A DNA stretch of 54,593 bases, taken from NCBI GenBank assembly GCA_013297765.1, contig JAAFID010000003.1, positions 1 through 54,593 of the forward strand. Reading direction: 5' to 3'. A model generated the notes under the pieces. That model was not told the DNA's origin, made no database searches, and worked only from the letters and a program-made list of their open reading frames with translations. The translations under genes and the position numbers were made by a program. Each line of letters starts with the position of its first letter. The first letter of the stretch is position 1. Shown piece after piece: positions 1 to 10,310 of the stretch. This stretch comes from Cytophagales bacterium. GTDB taxonomy: Bacteria; Bacteroidota; Bacteroidia; Cytophagales; Cytophagaceae.

Positions 1-1
1 T

Positions 2-2611
2 TTGCCTATCGTTTATACTCCTATTATCCCTTGGAGAACACCAGAATTGAAAGAAACAGCGGAGTATAAGGCAATATTGGTGGATCAAGATAGATGTTTA
101 GTTAAAGACTCTGTATTGGCTATTTTTTATCCTGAAATGGATTTGAAATGGAATAAAAATGCTGCTGTTTGTAAAGAATCTTTAAATAATAGTAAAAAGA
201 CAATTAATCTTACCCCAGGATTTGATACGTACACTTGGACTAGGTTGCTTGACAATAAGATTTTCAATAGTGGTTCTAGTTTCACTCCTCCAACTGGGGG
301 AGATTATAAAGTAGAAGTAACCAAAATATTTAATACTAAGAATAAATTTACTTGTTCGGTAAATGATCAAGGCAAGGTGATATTAATTGATAAGTTTTTT
401 AAATTTAAGGATATAGGTGATAGTATTACTTTTTGTAATTTAGGTACTAATTCTTATAAACTTGATTTAGATACTGCAAGAAATGCTCCATACAATGGTA
501 AACAAATAGTTTGGTTTAAAAACGACCTCAATCAAAATATACTAGACTGGTTTCAAAACATCAATTCAGGAGGCGAATTTAAAGCAGTGATTACTGATGT
601 AAATGAATGTATTTTTCAAGATTCTGTATTTGTAAATTATGTAGATAAAATAACGGTAAGTCTTGGTGGCGATACGGTAATAGCTTGTAACAAAGATTTG
701 CCTATTCAAAATTCTTTAACACTTACAGCAAATCCATCGGGCAATTATGATTATACTTGGACTACTGATAATGGGATAGTTATTCCTAAAAACACATTCT
801 CGTTTGAAGTAGTCAAAGCAGGAAGGTACACTCTAGAGGTAGTAGATAAGAAATTTAAGGAATGTAATGGTAAAGCGACTACCTATGCACTTCGTCCATT
901 AGATTCTTTAAATGCTTCTTGGGATGATGGTAGGTTTATTAAATGCGACTATACTGACCTGAAACTATGCGGGCCTGAAAATTTAAGCAGCTACACTTGG
1001 TTTAGAAATGATCAAATACTGCCTAATGAAATAGGCAATTGCTTAAATAAATTTAATGATAGTGCTACCTATAGGTTGGAGATGAAGAAGTTTTATACAT
1101 CCAAACTATTCTGTAAAGGCGATGCACAAGCGAAGGTGATACAGTACAATAAGCAAGAAGTGGGCTTGAATAATGGAGATAGTCCTTTCTGTTTCCCACA
1201 CGACACCACAGCCATCATAAGAGCCAAAAGAGGTTTTGTGAAGTACGAATGGACACCCAATGTTTCTACAGACAGTGTTTTTAGGCCTAAAACCCCTGGA
1301 AAATATTCCTTAAAAGCCTATAACAAAGATGGCTGTATTGGCGAAGGATTTACTAATGTTGAATTCGTACCGCAAATAAAACTAAACATTTCAGGCAAAC
1401 CAGAAGTAGTTTGTTGGTATTCTGATTATGAAATTAGGCCTGGGGGTGGTTTTGGGAAGTACGAATGGTTTGGTACTGATACCAAATTAGGATTGCTTGA
1501 CTCGATTTATAAACCAACTAAAACTGGTAAATATAAAGTTATAGTTACGACCCAAAAAGGCAACTGCAAAGATTCTGCTACCGCAGATGTAGAGTATATC
1601 AATAAATTCAATATTGATATAGGTCCTGCAAAAGAAGTTTGTAATGATGATACCGTTGTTTTTGAAATAGATACTACCTTTGTTAAATACGATTCTTATG
1701 CTTGGTATTATGATACTCAATCTAATTTAGTAGGTAGTAAAAGTATCTATTCGCCGCCTATACCTGTTATTCCCAAAAATAGTTTGTCGGTACAGTTTAA
1801 TGTCATAGGAAGGGCAGAAATAAGAACCTGTTATGCATTCGATGAAAAGCCAGTAATTTATTTTAGAAACGACTCTGTAGTGGGATTGGACACCATTGCT
1901 TGTATTAATAAATTTGTAACATTCAACCCTGGCCCAGGCTTTTATACTTACAAATGGAAGTATTATGAAGATGAACTTGTCCAATATGGGGATAGTACTG
2001 ATAATATTACAATAAACAAGGCAGGAGATTACCGAGTAGATTTGACAAGTAGGTGCGGAGGGTCTTCTTTTCCGTATTATTTAAGGAATTTTGAGGAGAT
2101 TAAACTTGATTTGGGCAATGATAGGTCTTTTTGTGTGAATGAACCTTATTATATACTCAATTTGAGTGATTCTGCTGCAAACAAAGCTTATACTTACACT
2201 TGGAGAGATTTGGAAAATAAAAACCAAATTATTGCAAGCAATGTTAAAAATAGTAGATATGACATAAGAACACAAGTGTTTGTATCGCTGGAAGCCGTAG
2301 ATATAAACAATTGTATTAAAACTGACACGGTTGCTATTGCTACCAACGACGATTGTTTCTTGATTCCCAATTTATTCACGCCTGGCGAGAAAGATAAATA
2401 TAACCGTACTTTTCAGATTAGGGGTATGTATCCTGGAGAATGGGCAGTAGAAATATACAATCGCTGGGGAGATAGAGTGTATATGAATGAAAATTACAAC
2501 AATGAATGGGGCGGGGAAAATGTCAGCGATGGCGTTTATTTCTATTCGTTGCGCAATAAAAAAAGAAATAAAGAGTATAAAGGCTGGGTGCAGGTAGTAA
2601 ATAACAATTGA
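2..2611 (+). CDS. Large extracellular protein with gliding motility-associated C-terminal (CHU_C-type) domain; 5' end probably truncated by window edge
   Basis: ORF open to window edge; repeated Ig-like segments (YxWxxxG..) and C-term NLFTPGEKDKYNRTFQI...VEIYNRWGDRVY...NEWGGENVSDGVYFYSL typical of CHU_C. Confidence 0.88.
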   Translation: MPIVYTPIIPWRTPELKETAEYKAILVDQDRCLVKDSVLAIFYPEMDLKWNKNAAVCKESLNNSKKTINLTPGFDTYTWTRLLDNKIFNSGSSFTPPTGGDYKVEVTKIFNTKNKFTCSVNDQGKVILIDKFFKFKDIGDSITFCNLGTNSYKLDLDTARNAPYNGKQIVWFKNDLNQNILDWFQNINSGGEFKAVITDVNECIFQDSVFVNYVDKITVSLGGDTVIACNKDLPIQNSLTLTANPSGNYDYTWTTDNGIVIPKNTFSFEVVKAGRYTLEVVDKKFKECNGKATTYALRPLDSLNASWDDGRFIKCDYTDLKLCGPENLSSYTWFRNDQILPNEIGNCLNKFNDSATYRLEMKKFYTSKLFCKGDAQAKVIQYNKQEVGLNNGDSPFCFPHDTTAIIRAKRGFVKYEWTPNVSTDSVFRPKTPGKYSLKAYNKDGCIGEGFTNVEFVPQIKLNISGKPEVVCWYSDYEIRPGGGFGKYEWFGTDTKLGLLDSIYKPTKTGKYKVIVTTQKGNCKDSATADVEYINKFNIDIGPAKEVCNDDTVVFEIDTTFVKYDSYAWYYDTQSNLVGSKSIYSPPIPVIPKNSLSVQFNVIGRAEIRTCYAFDEKPVIYFRNDSVVGLDTIACINKFVTFNPGPGFYTYKWKYYEDELVQYGDSTDNITINKAGDYRVDLTSRCGGSSFPYYLRNFEEIKLDLGNDRSFCVNEPYYILNLSDSAANKAYTYTWRDLENKNQIIASNVKNSRYDIRTQVFVSLEAVDINNCIKTDTVAIATNDDCFLIPNLFTPGEKDKYNRTFQIRGMYPGEWAVEIYNRWGDRVYMNENYNNEWGGENVSDGVYFYSLRNKKRNKEYKGWVQVVNNN

Positions 2612-2632
2612 CCTTTCTGTGTTACCAATATT

Positions 2633-2675
2633 GAAAACACTAATTCATTTTTGAGTTGGTGTTTTCTTTTTTTAT
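2633..2675 (+). terminator. Probable intrinsic terminator after the CHU_C protein
   Basis: GAAAACAC ... GTGTTTTC inverted repeat followed by TTTTTTT. Confidence 0.6.
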
Positions 2676-2709
2676 AGCCTATTTCAAAAAAATGCAATGA
2701 TTGGAATCG

Positions 2710-3240
2710 ATGAAAAAATTAAAATTAGAAGAATTGAATAGAATTTCGGATTCAGAATTTAAAGAAGCAGTTAAACATCAATTTGTATTGGTGCTAGATA
2801 GCGTGCGAAGCCTTAATAATGTAGGCTCGGTGTTTAGAACTGCTGATGCTTTTCTTGCCGAAAAGATATATTTGTGTGGCATAACTGGTACACCACCACA
2901 CCGAGATATTCATAAAACTGCCCTTGGTGCGACAGATACTGTGGCTTGGGAACATAGAGAAGACATAGCCAGTTTACTGCAAGAATTGAAAGACAATCAT
3001 TACCAGATTATAGCCTTAGAGCAAACAAATCAAAGTGTACTACTGCATCAGTTTAACCCCAATATGGATACTAAATATGCTTTCGTATTGGGCAATGAGG
3101 TAGATGGGGTAAGTGACGAGGCTTTAGCATTGACAGATATATCTATTGAAATACCTCAGTTTGGCACCAAACATTCGTTGAATGTAAGCGTAGCCACAGG
3201 AATATTGGTTTGGGATTATATTTCCAAAATTGAGGTGTAG
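2710..3240 (+). CDS. TrmH/SpoU-family RNA 2'-O-methyltransferase
   Basis: VLDSVRSLNNVGSVFRTADAF, FVLGNEVDGVSDEAL, IPQFGTKHSLNVSVATGI = SpoU motifs 1-3; ATG at 2710 preferred over TTG at 2701. Confidence 0.9.
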   Translation: MKKLKLEELNRISDSEFKEAVKHQFVLVLDSVRSLNNVGSVFRTADAFLAEKIYLCGITGTPPHRDIHKTALGATDTVAWEHREDIASLLQELKDNHYQIIALEQTNQSVLLHQFNPNMDTKYAFVLGNEVDGVSDEALALTDISIEIPQFGTKHSLNVSVATGILVWDYISKIEV

Positions 3241-3328
3241 GCAAAGGAATGATTTGTAATTTGATTGTAGGTTTAAATAGGTAGAAAGATGCTCATTATA
3301 TATCTTTATATTTTATAATATATTAAAA

Positions 3329-5749
3329 ATGGAAATAGAATTATGGATTGGCTTTGGGATAATTATTTTTATCATCTTAAAGCAGTTTAGTTCCTTAAAT
3401 AGTAGAATAGACGACTTGCAAAATAAGTTGTTTTTTCTAACAAGCGAAATAAAGAAACTCACGACTACAGCTATACAACCCAAAGTGGCAGAACCCTTAA
3501 AACCAGAGGTAGTAGTAGTAAAACCAGAAATTTTAGAAGAAGAACCGAGTCCAGTAAACTTTTTTGAGATACCCATTCAAATTGTTTCTGAACCTGAAAT
3601 AAAATCTGAAATAGAAGCTGTAGCCTCCGTTATAGATTTGCCTCATGAAGTAGTTGAAATTAAGGAAGCTAAAATAGAAGCTCAAGCTGAGAAAATTACT
3701 CCCAAACCTGTAACAAAGCCCACTTTTTTTGAGCGAAATCCTGATTTAGAAAAATTTATAGGAGAGAATTTAATCAATAAAATAGGTATTGCTATTCTGG
3801 TTTTGGGAATAGGTTTTTTTGTAAAGTTTGCCATAGACCAAAACTGGATTACGGAAATAGGTCGGGTTGCTATTGGATTAGCATCAGGAGGTATTTTGAT
3901 TGGTATAGCACATTATCTACGTAAGTCATTCACAGCATTCAGCTCGGTGTTGGTGGGCGGGGGCATAGCCGTGTTTTATTTTACTATAGCTCTGGCTTTT
4001 AGAGAATACGGCATATTTTCGCAAACTACGGCATTTGTGATTATGGTGTTTATAACCCTTTTTGCTGTATTGATTTCTATTCTATATAACAGACAAGAAC
4101 TTGCTGTATTGGCTATTTTAGGTGGCTTCATTGCTCCATTTCTACTAACAACAGGTTCTGGCAATTACATAGTTTTGTTTACCTACGTTTGCATTCTTAT
4201 ATCGGGAATGTTGGTGCTGGCTTACTTTAAAAAGTGGCTTATAGTAAATGGTGTGAGCTACGTATTTACGATTGTTATTTATACTACTTGGTTATCTACC
4301 AAAGTATTGGGTGTTGTAAAAGCACCATATTTGGGTGCTTTATCTTTTGCAACCATATTTTATTTTATATTTTTTCTCATGAATATTGCCAACAATATCA
4401 AAGAAAATAAAAAGTTTATTGCCTTTGATATCAGTATTTTACTTAGCAATACATTTCTATATTTTAGTGCTGGTCTTTGGACCTTACATTACATAAATGG
4501 AGGTATTTATCAGGGATTATTTACTGGTCTTATAGCAATTTTTAACCTTACTTTCACTTATATATTGTTTAAGAATACAAAAGTTGATACCAATCTTTTG
4601 TATTTATTAATAGGTATAGTACTGACATTTATAAGTTTGGCAGCACCCATTCAACTAGAAGGAAACTACATTACACTGTTTTGGGCTGTTGAAGCAGTGT
4701 TGTTATTATGGTTGTATCAAAAAACTAGTATTGAAATATTTAAGTATTCCTCTATCATCGTAAATCTTTTAATGCTAATTAGTTTAAGTATAGACTGGCA
4801 TCATACCTATAGCTTGAATACCACAATGGTCGTGCTGTTTAACAAAGGATTTGTAACAGGTGCAGTGGCAGTTGGTACATTAATGCTGTCCATTTTGTTG
4901 CTTAAAAAAGAAGTAAAGCCATTGATGCCAGATATTTCTATAAGTTTTTATGCCAATATTCTTAAAGTAATTGCTGTTGTTTCCTTGTACTTTGTTTTTT
5001 GTTTTGAACTTTATTACCAATTGAATACTAGAATTGGTATTTATGAAATTACCCAATTATATACAGGTATTTACAATTATTCTTTTTTATTATTTTTACT
5101 CCTAGCCCTTGTCAGATTTTTGCCACAATACCGTATTGGATATTTGCCATTGTTAATTGTTGTGCTATATGTAAGTTATCTTTCACACTACCAATACATT
5201 ATAAAAGAAATCAGGAACGAATATTTGTTGAATAATTCTTATTCAATACTTATTTATTTATCTCATTACCTATTGATTATTTTGTTGTTAATTTCTGTTA
5301 GTAGTATTTTTAGGAACTTGGCTAAGCTATATGATAAGAAATCAAAAGTGTTCAATTTTAGTTTATGGGTATTTTGTTATTTATTAATTTATGTAGCAAG
5401 TGTAGAACTGGAAAATATACTTGTAATGTTAAATTATAATTCTGTAAATAATATTGAATCAATTATTCACACCACTTACAAAATTGGTTTCCCCATATTG
5501 TGGGGATTGTGTGCCTTAATCATAATGGTGATAGGTATGAGGAGTAAAATTAAAATGCTGAGAATAATTGCACTGAGCCTATTTGCGATTACTCTTTTGA
5601 AATTATTTATTTTTGATATTGGGGAAATGTCAGAAGGGGGTAAAATAGGGGCGTTTATTTCGCTGGGGATAATTTTACTTTTAATTTCATTTTTGTATCA
5701 AAAATTAAAACAACTTATTATAGAAGATGATAGTACTAAAAAAGATTAA
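3329..5749 (+). CDS. DUF2339-type multi-pass membrane protein
   Basis: N-term coiled/Pro-Val rich then FIGENLINKIGIAILVLGIGFFVKFAIDQNWI and many TM helices, typical DUF2339. Confidence 0.85.
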   Translation: MEIELWIGFGIIIFIILKQFSSLNSRIDDLQNKLFFLTSEIKKLTTTAIQPKVAEPLKPEVVVVKPEILEEEPSPVNFFEIPIQIVSEPEIKSEIEAVASVIDLPHEVVEIKEAKIEAQAEKITPKPVTKPTFFERNPDLEKFIGENLINKIGIAILVLGIGFFVKFAIDQNWITEIGRVAIGLASGGILIGIAHYLRKSFTAFSSVLVGGGIAVFYFTIALAFREYGIFSQTTAFVIMVFITLFAVLISILYNRQELAVLAILGGFIAPFLLTTGSGNYIVLFTYVCILISGMLVLAYFKKWLIVNGVSYVFTIVIYTTWLSTKVLGVVKAPYLGALSFATIFYFIFFLMNIANNIKENKKFIAFDISILLSNTFLYFSAGLWTLHYINGGIYQGLFTGLIAIFNLTFTYILFKNTKVDTNLLYLLIGIVLTFISLAAPIQLEGNYITLFWAVEAVLLLWLYQKTSIEIFKYSSIIVNLLMLISLSIDWHHTYSLNTTMVVLFNKGFVTGAVAVGTLMLSILLLKKEVKPLMPDISISFYANILKVIAVVSLYFVFCFELYYQLNTRIGIYEITQLYTGIYNYSFLLFLLLALVRFLPQYRIGYLPLLIVVLYVSYLSHYQYIIKEIRNEYLLNNSYSILIYLSHYLLIILLLISVSSIFRNLAKLYDKKSKVFNFSLWVFCYLLIYVASVELENILVMLNYNSVNNIESIIHTTYKIGFPILWGLCALIIMVIGMRSKIKMLRIIALSLFAITLLKLFIFDIGEMSEGGKIGAFISLGIILLLISFLYQKLKQLIIEDDSTKKD

Positions 5750-6971
5750 ATTATACATTTTCTTGTTTTTGGTTTTAGGTCAATGGGATAGTTACTCGCA
5801 GGGATATGCTAGCAGAGCAAATTTGTCTAAAATTGATAAAGATGGATTTTACAGCATAGTACTAAGTCCCGGCATCACCTCGCAGCTCCAAGATAATAAT
5901 GCAGATGTAAGAATTTTAAATTCTAAGAATATCGAAGTGCCTTATATTATAGCCAATGAGGAGGCAATGTACCATTCCACAGCTTTTGTGGATTATCCTA
6001 TTGTTGAGAAAAAAAAAGTGCCCAATTGCTGTACTTTCATTACCATTGAAAACCATGATAAGAAGTCTATAAACAATCTAAGTGTAGAAGTTAAAAATTC
6101 TGATGCTATTAAGTTTTCTGAATTATTGGGCAGCGATGACGCTAAAGATTGGTATGGAATAAAAAGCACCTATGTATTTACCAATGAATCATCAACATCC
6201 AGTACTAGTAACATTAATGTAGTAAACTTTGCACTAAACAATTATAAATATTTCAAAATCCAATTTTCAGATTCTGCCGAAGCCCCTATTAATATTGTGC
6301 GAGTGGGCTATTTCAACACTAAAGTAGCTCAAGGGAAGTTTATAGAAATATCTCATCCAACTATCGTTCAAAAAGATAGTACTGCGAATCATAAAAGCTA
6401 TGTAAAAATACTTCTTGATGAATCTCACAGAATAGATAGAATAGATTTTGGCATTATTGGTTCTAAATTTTATGCAAGAGATGCAGAGTTGGCATATTTG
6501 ACTGAAAACAAATTGCATAAAAAATATTTTACTCCAATCACCTATTTAAAATTATTGTCCAACAAAGCTAATTCCTTCAACTTACCTAGTACTATCAAAC
6601 AAAAGGAATTGTATTTAATCATAAACAATGACGATAATATTCCACTAAAAATAACATCTGTAAAAGCTTACCAACTAACCCATTATTTAAAAGCATATTT
6701 GACCAAAGAGGAAACTTACAGCATTGTATTTAATAATAAAAATTCAAAGTTGCCGATTTACGATTTACAATATTTTATGGATAGCATACCTGGCATATTG
6801 CCCGATGTGAAGGTTGGTGCTATTTCTTCGATTATCCATTTGGATTCTAATGTGGAGGTGGTAAAATGGTACGAAAACAAAGTTTTTATATGGATAGTAT
6901 TGACCTTGGTAATTGCAGTTATGGCGTATATGGTTTATAGTATGATGCGTCAGATGGAAAAGAGGCAGTAG
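5727..6971 (+). CDS. DUF3999-like secreted/membrane-anchored protein
   Basis: Overlaps and follows DUF2339 ORF; N-term signal, C-term TM helix (VFIWIVLTLVIAVMAYMVYSMM). Confidence 0.6.
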   Translation: MIVLKKIKLYIFLFLVLGQWDSYSQGYASRANLSKIDKDGFYSIVLSPGITSQLQDNNADVRILNSKNIEVPYIIANEEAMYHSTAFVDYPIVEKKKVPNCCTFITIENHDKKSINNLSVEVKNSDAIKFSELLGSDDAKDWYGIKSTYVFTNESSTSSTSNINVVNFALNNYKYFKIQFSDSAEAPINIVRVGYFNTKVAQGKFIEISHPTIVQKDSTANHKSYVKILLDESHRIDRIDFGIIGSKFYARDAELAYLTENKLHKKYFTPITYLKLLSNKANSFNLPSTIKQKELYLIINNDDNIPLKITSVKAYQLTHYLKAYLTKEETYSIVFNNKNSKLPIYDLQYFMDSIPGILPDVKVGAISSIIHLDSNVEVVKWYENKVFIWIVLTLVIAVMAYMVYSMMRQMEKRQ

Positions 6972-6982
6972 GCTAAACCATC

Positions 6983-7642
6983 CTATTTGTCTTTTTTAAG
7001 TTTTATGGTTATTCCAGTTCTGTTATAAAATGCATATTCTTTATAAAATTCGTTGTTGGAAATTCGAGAATGTAGTGGAATTGTAAACATAGTGAAGATA
7101 CCTATACGCCCTATTGGGAAACCAAAATATAGAGGAATTGACAATTGGATAAGGGAATAAAAATTATTTTGATAAAATTTTACTTCTTGTCCATAGACGC
7201 TCGTCTGGATAGGGGTAGGGTTGTAGGTCGATGATTTAATTAAATAGCCCATATTAAAACCTAGCCCAAATTCAAAACACTTATATGTTCTTAATAGCAA
7301 AGGAGTCAATTCTAGGTATTGATTGATTTCGTATACTTTCTTAATTGTTTGAAGCTCTTGCCCAGACTCGTTAATTACAGTAATTTGATTGTCAATTGTA
7401 GAATTGTAATTAGAATAATTTAAAAGTGCTTTTATTTTATATTTTTCTTTAAAAACATAATCAGTAAATAAACCCAAACTTAGACCTAAGAAAGGTTTAT
7501 GGGTAAAGGTTAATCTATTTTCACTGGTTTTTGATTCTAGAATTGAATTGCCTGTTAATGCAATATTGAATCCTAGATTTAGCTGTGCGTCAGATTTTGT
7601 ATAAATAATTGACAATAGGAATACAAAAATTAATTTTTTCAT
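6983..7642 (-). CDS. Outer-membrane beta-barrel-like hypothetical protein
   Basis: Signal peptide (MKKLIFVFLLSIIYTKSDAQ) and alternating beta-strand pattern. Confidence 0.55.
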   Translation of the reverse strand: MKKLIFVFLLSIIYTKSDAQLNLGFNIALTGNSILESKTSENRLTFTHKPFLGLSLGLFTDYVFKEKYKIKALLNYSNYNSTIDNQITVINESGQELQTIKKVYEINQYLELTPLLLRTYKCFEFGLGFNMGYLIKSSTYNPTPIQTSVYGQEVKFYQNNFYSLIQLSIPLYFGFPIGRIGIFTMFTIPLHSRISNNEFYKEYAFYNRTGITIKLKKDK

Positions 7643-7657
7643 ATTAAACTATATTAG

Positions 7658-7996
7658 TTATTGTTGAATTAGATAAAAAACCTCTGATTTTCCATTTACT
7701 TCTATCGTACAAAGAATTTTTTGAGGCTTGCTATAAGGCACAGATAAATTAAAGCTGTTTTGACCTGAAATAAGCGATTGAGTTAAATTAATTTCCTTTT
7801 TACCATCAAATTCTCCCTGCAGTTTCAAATTCATTTTTCCAGCAACATTACTCTCTATTGCAATGACTAATATATCCTTAAATGGATTAGGAAAGGCTAC
7901 ATAATTTATTGACTTAGGTTTTGGTTCGGTAGTAGAACAACCATAAAGAAATATTGCTAATAAAATGGAAAGATAAAATGTTGGCTTTAAAGTCAT
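7658..7996 (-). CDS. Hypothetical lipoprotein
   Basis: MTLKPTFYLSILLAIFLYGCS lipobox; the upstream start in the ORF track (8059) overlaps a terminator hairpin and is disfavoured. Confidence 0.6.
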   Translation of the reverse strand: MTLKPTFYLSILLAIFLYGCSTTEPKPKSINYVAFPNPFKDILVIAIESNVAGKMNLKLQGEFDGKKEINLTQSLISGQNSFNLSVPYSKPQKILCTIEVNGKSEVFYLIQQ

Positions 7997-8036
7997 ACAA
8001 AATTGATTGATAGGAAAATTAAATGATAAAAAACAA

Positions 8037-8072
8037 ATTCCTTCCATTGCACAAATCAAGAATGGAAGGAAT
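8037..8072 (-). terminator. Intrinsic terminator downstream of rhamnose isomerase gene
   Basis: Perfect 12-bp inverted repeat ATTCCTTCCATT/AATGGAAGGAAT; minus strand continues TTTGTTTTTTATC. Confidence 0.75.
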
Positions 8073-8085
8073 CGGATAAATATAC

Positions 8086-9369
8086 CTATAACCCTGTTGC
8101 CAAGGTTTTTTCGCCTCTTTCTTTTACTAACTGTTGGCGTACTTTATTTTCTCTATAAAATGCTAAGGGGTCAATTGCTACACCTGCTATTTTTCTAGCT
8201 TCGGCAAGCAAAGGACGTACATCTGTACGATAGGCATTTTGCAATATTTCTTGTGCAGTAACCACATCATTATTGGTCTGTGCTAGTTCCAGAGCTTTGC
8301 GGTCGATAATCAAAGCTTGGGCATACGCCAACATGATGGCATCTACCGATTGTAGCAAGTCTTCTAAAGGGTCTTTGATGTTGTGACTCGCATCTATCAT
8401 CCAGCCTAGGTCTGGATTTTTAACTTCGCTGCTCGTCATGCCATCTACCAGTTCATTGAATATCAAAAACAATTGATAGGGTTTGATAGAGCCTACTGTC
8501 AAATCATCGTCGCTGTATTTAGAATCGTTGAAGTGAAAACCTCCCAGCTTGCCTTCCATCATTAGCCTTGAGACAATTTGCTCTATATTGGCATTTGGCA
8601 AGTGGTGACCTAAATCTACCAGGCAACTTGCTTTGGTACCCAATTTCTGTGCAAACAAAAGTGAACTGCCCCAGTCAGAAACTACACTAGAGTAGAATGC
8701 TGGCTCGTAGGCTTTGTGCTCAGTAAAAATTGACCAGTCGCTAGGCAATGCGGCGTAGATTTCTTGTAACGACTCTAGGGTTCTTTCAAATGCTCTTCTG
8801 AAATGCTGCTGTCCGGGAAACGAAGAACCATCGGCTAGCCAAACGGTCAATGATTTTGAACCCACATTTACACCATGTTTTATTACCTCTATATTATGGT
8901 CTATGGCTTGCTTTCTTGTCGCTCTGTCGGTATTGCTTAGTGAGCCAAATTTGTAAGAATGTTTTTGGTCTTTTTGGTCTTGAAAGGTATTGGAGTTTAC
9001 TGCATCGAATTTCAACCCAAAAGAAGCTGCCAATGACTTGATTTTGTTAGCATCTGTTGGAATATCCCACGGGATGTGTAGCGATATAGCACCACTAGAA
9101 CCGTTAAGTGCATGCAGCAAACCTACATCTTCTATTTTTTGCTCAAGGGTACTTGGTTCACCACCACCTGGGAAACGGCCAAATCTAGTACCGCCAGTTC
9201 CCAATGCCCAGCTAGGTATTGCTACTTGAAATGCGGCAATATCGGTCAATATTTTAGATACATTTTTACCTTCTTCAGCTAGAATGGAGGAAAGGTTATC
9301 GTATTTTTTTTGATGTATTTTTAAGGCTTTGTCGTTGTGCTGTTCAATGCTTTTTTTGTCAATAATCAT
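8086..9369 (-). CDS. rhaI: L-rhamnose isomerase / sugar isomerase (RhaI-type, TIM barrel)
   Basis: PSWALGTGGTRFGRFPGGGEP, SLTVWLADGSSFPGQQHF, LVDLGHHLPNANIEQIV, GGFHFNDSKYSDDDLTVGS. Confidence 0.85.
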   Translation of the reverse strand: MIIDKKSIEQHNDKALKIHQKKYDNLSSILAEEGKNVSKILTDIAAFQVAIPSWALGTGGTRFGRFPGGGEPSTLEQKIEDVGLLHALNGSSGAISLHIPWDIPTDANKIKSLAASFGLKFDAVNSNTFQDQKDQKHSYKFGSLSNTDRATRKQAIDHNIEVIKHGVNVGSKSLTVWLADGSSFPGQQHFRRAFERTLESLQEIYAALPSDWSIFTEHKAYEPAFYSSVVSDWGSSLLFAQKLGTKASCLVDLGHHLPNANIEQIVSRLMMEGKLGGFHFNDSKYSDDDLTVGSIKPYQLFLIFNELVDGMTSSEVKNPDLGWMIDASHNIKDPLEDLLQSVDAIMLAYAQALIIDRKALELAQTNNDVVTAQEILQNAYRTDVRPLLAEARKIAGVAIDPLAFYRENKVRQQLVKERGEKTLATGL

Positions 9370-9401
9370 AGGACGTTTTTATATTTTAGGGAATAGTGAA
9401 A

Positions 9402-10130
9402 TTACAATTTTCTTATTTTGATATTTTTGTACCATACTTGGTCGCCATGATCTTGAAGGGCTATGTGACCATTGGCATATTTTCCAAAACCTTTCCAACC
9501 ATTAAATTTGCTATCGGCAACCATCTTGTCCCATTCTGGCGAGCCTTGAACAAATGAAACTACTTTAACACCATTGAGATAAAATTCTACATTGTTCTTT
9601 AATTTTTTTATCAATACTTGGTTGAACTCTACACCTGGTTTTTTCAACTTTTTATTTTTTGCAGTAATCATGTCGTAAAGGCTGCCCGCTTGATGGTTGC
9701 CATCTTTGCCAGCTTTTGCATCTGCGTGTTTTTCATCGTCCAGTACTTGCATTTCTGGACCAGTTTCATAGGTATTGTTGTAATCAGTGCCCTCTACCAC
9801 GCCCCAAAAAATTCCGCTATTTCCACCTTGAGCAATTTTCCACTCTAATTTTAATTCAAAATTTTCAAATTCCTCATTTGTCATTACATCACCAGCTCCA
9901 CCTTTGCTAAGGTGCAATGTACCTTTCTCCACTATCCAAGCTTTACCTACTGTATCTTTTTTGTAGCCTTTCCAGCCAGCCAATGATTTTCCGTCAAATA
10001 GCAATTTCCAACCAGCTTTCTTTTCGGCAACCGAAAGAGTATTGTCTGCACTAGATTTTTGAGCAAAAGTTTTAGTGTTGCAGTAGCTAACGATGGCTAT
10101 GGTAGCCAGTAAAATTGATTTTTTAAACAT
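9402..10130 (-). CDS. DUF1080 (3-keto-disaccharide hydrolase-like) secreted protein
   Basis: GWKLLFDGKSLAGWKGY...NSGIFWGV...YETGPEMQVLDD motif set; signal peptide. Confidence 0.88.
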   Translation of the reverse strand: MFKKSILLATIAIVSYCNTKTFAQKSSADNTLSVAEKKAGWKLLFDGKSLAGWKGYKKDTVGKAWIVEKGTLHLSKGGAGDVMTNEEFENFELKLEWKIAQGGNSGIFWGVVEGTDYNNTYETGPEMQVLDDEKHADAKAGKDGNHQAGSLYDMITAKNKKLKKPGVEFNQVLIKKLKNNVEFYLNGVKVVSFVQGSPEWDKMVADSKFNGWKGFGKYANGHIALQDHGDQVWYKNIKIRKL

Positions 10131-10310
10131 AGTTTCTTTTAGTTAATTGGGGTAAAATAATTTTTAGGGTTTTGCAAAATTAACCAAGATTAAACGTTAT
10201 GAAAATTTATATTGAAAAATGATTTTTAATATAAAAAATAGGAGTGGAATAGGTACAAGCAAAGATTAGTTTTTTAACTTTGGAAATGTTTTAATAAATC
10301 AAAATCAATC

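Noticed and set aside
7997-8198. ORF starts at 8059 (-) and 8007-8198 (+)
   Set aside because: Cover the terminator hairpin and the end of the rhamnose isomerase; the lipoprotein signal peptide starts at 7996.
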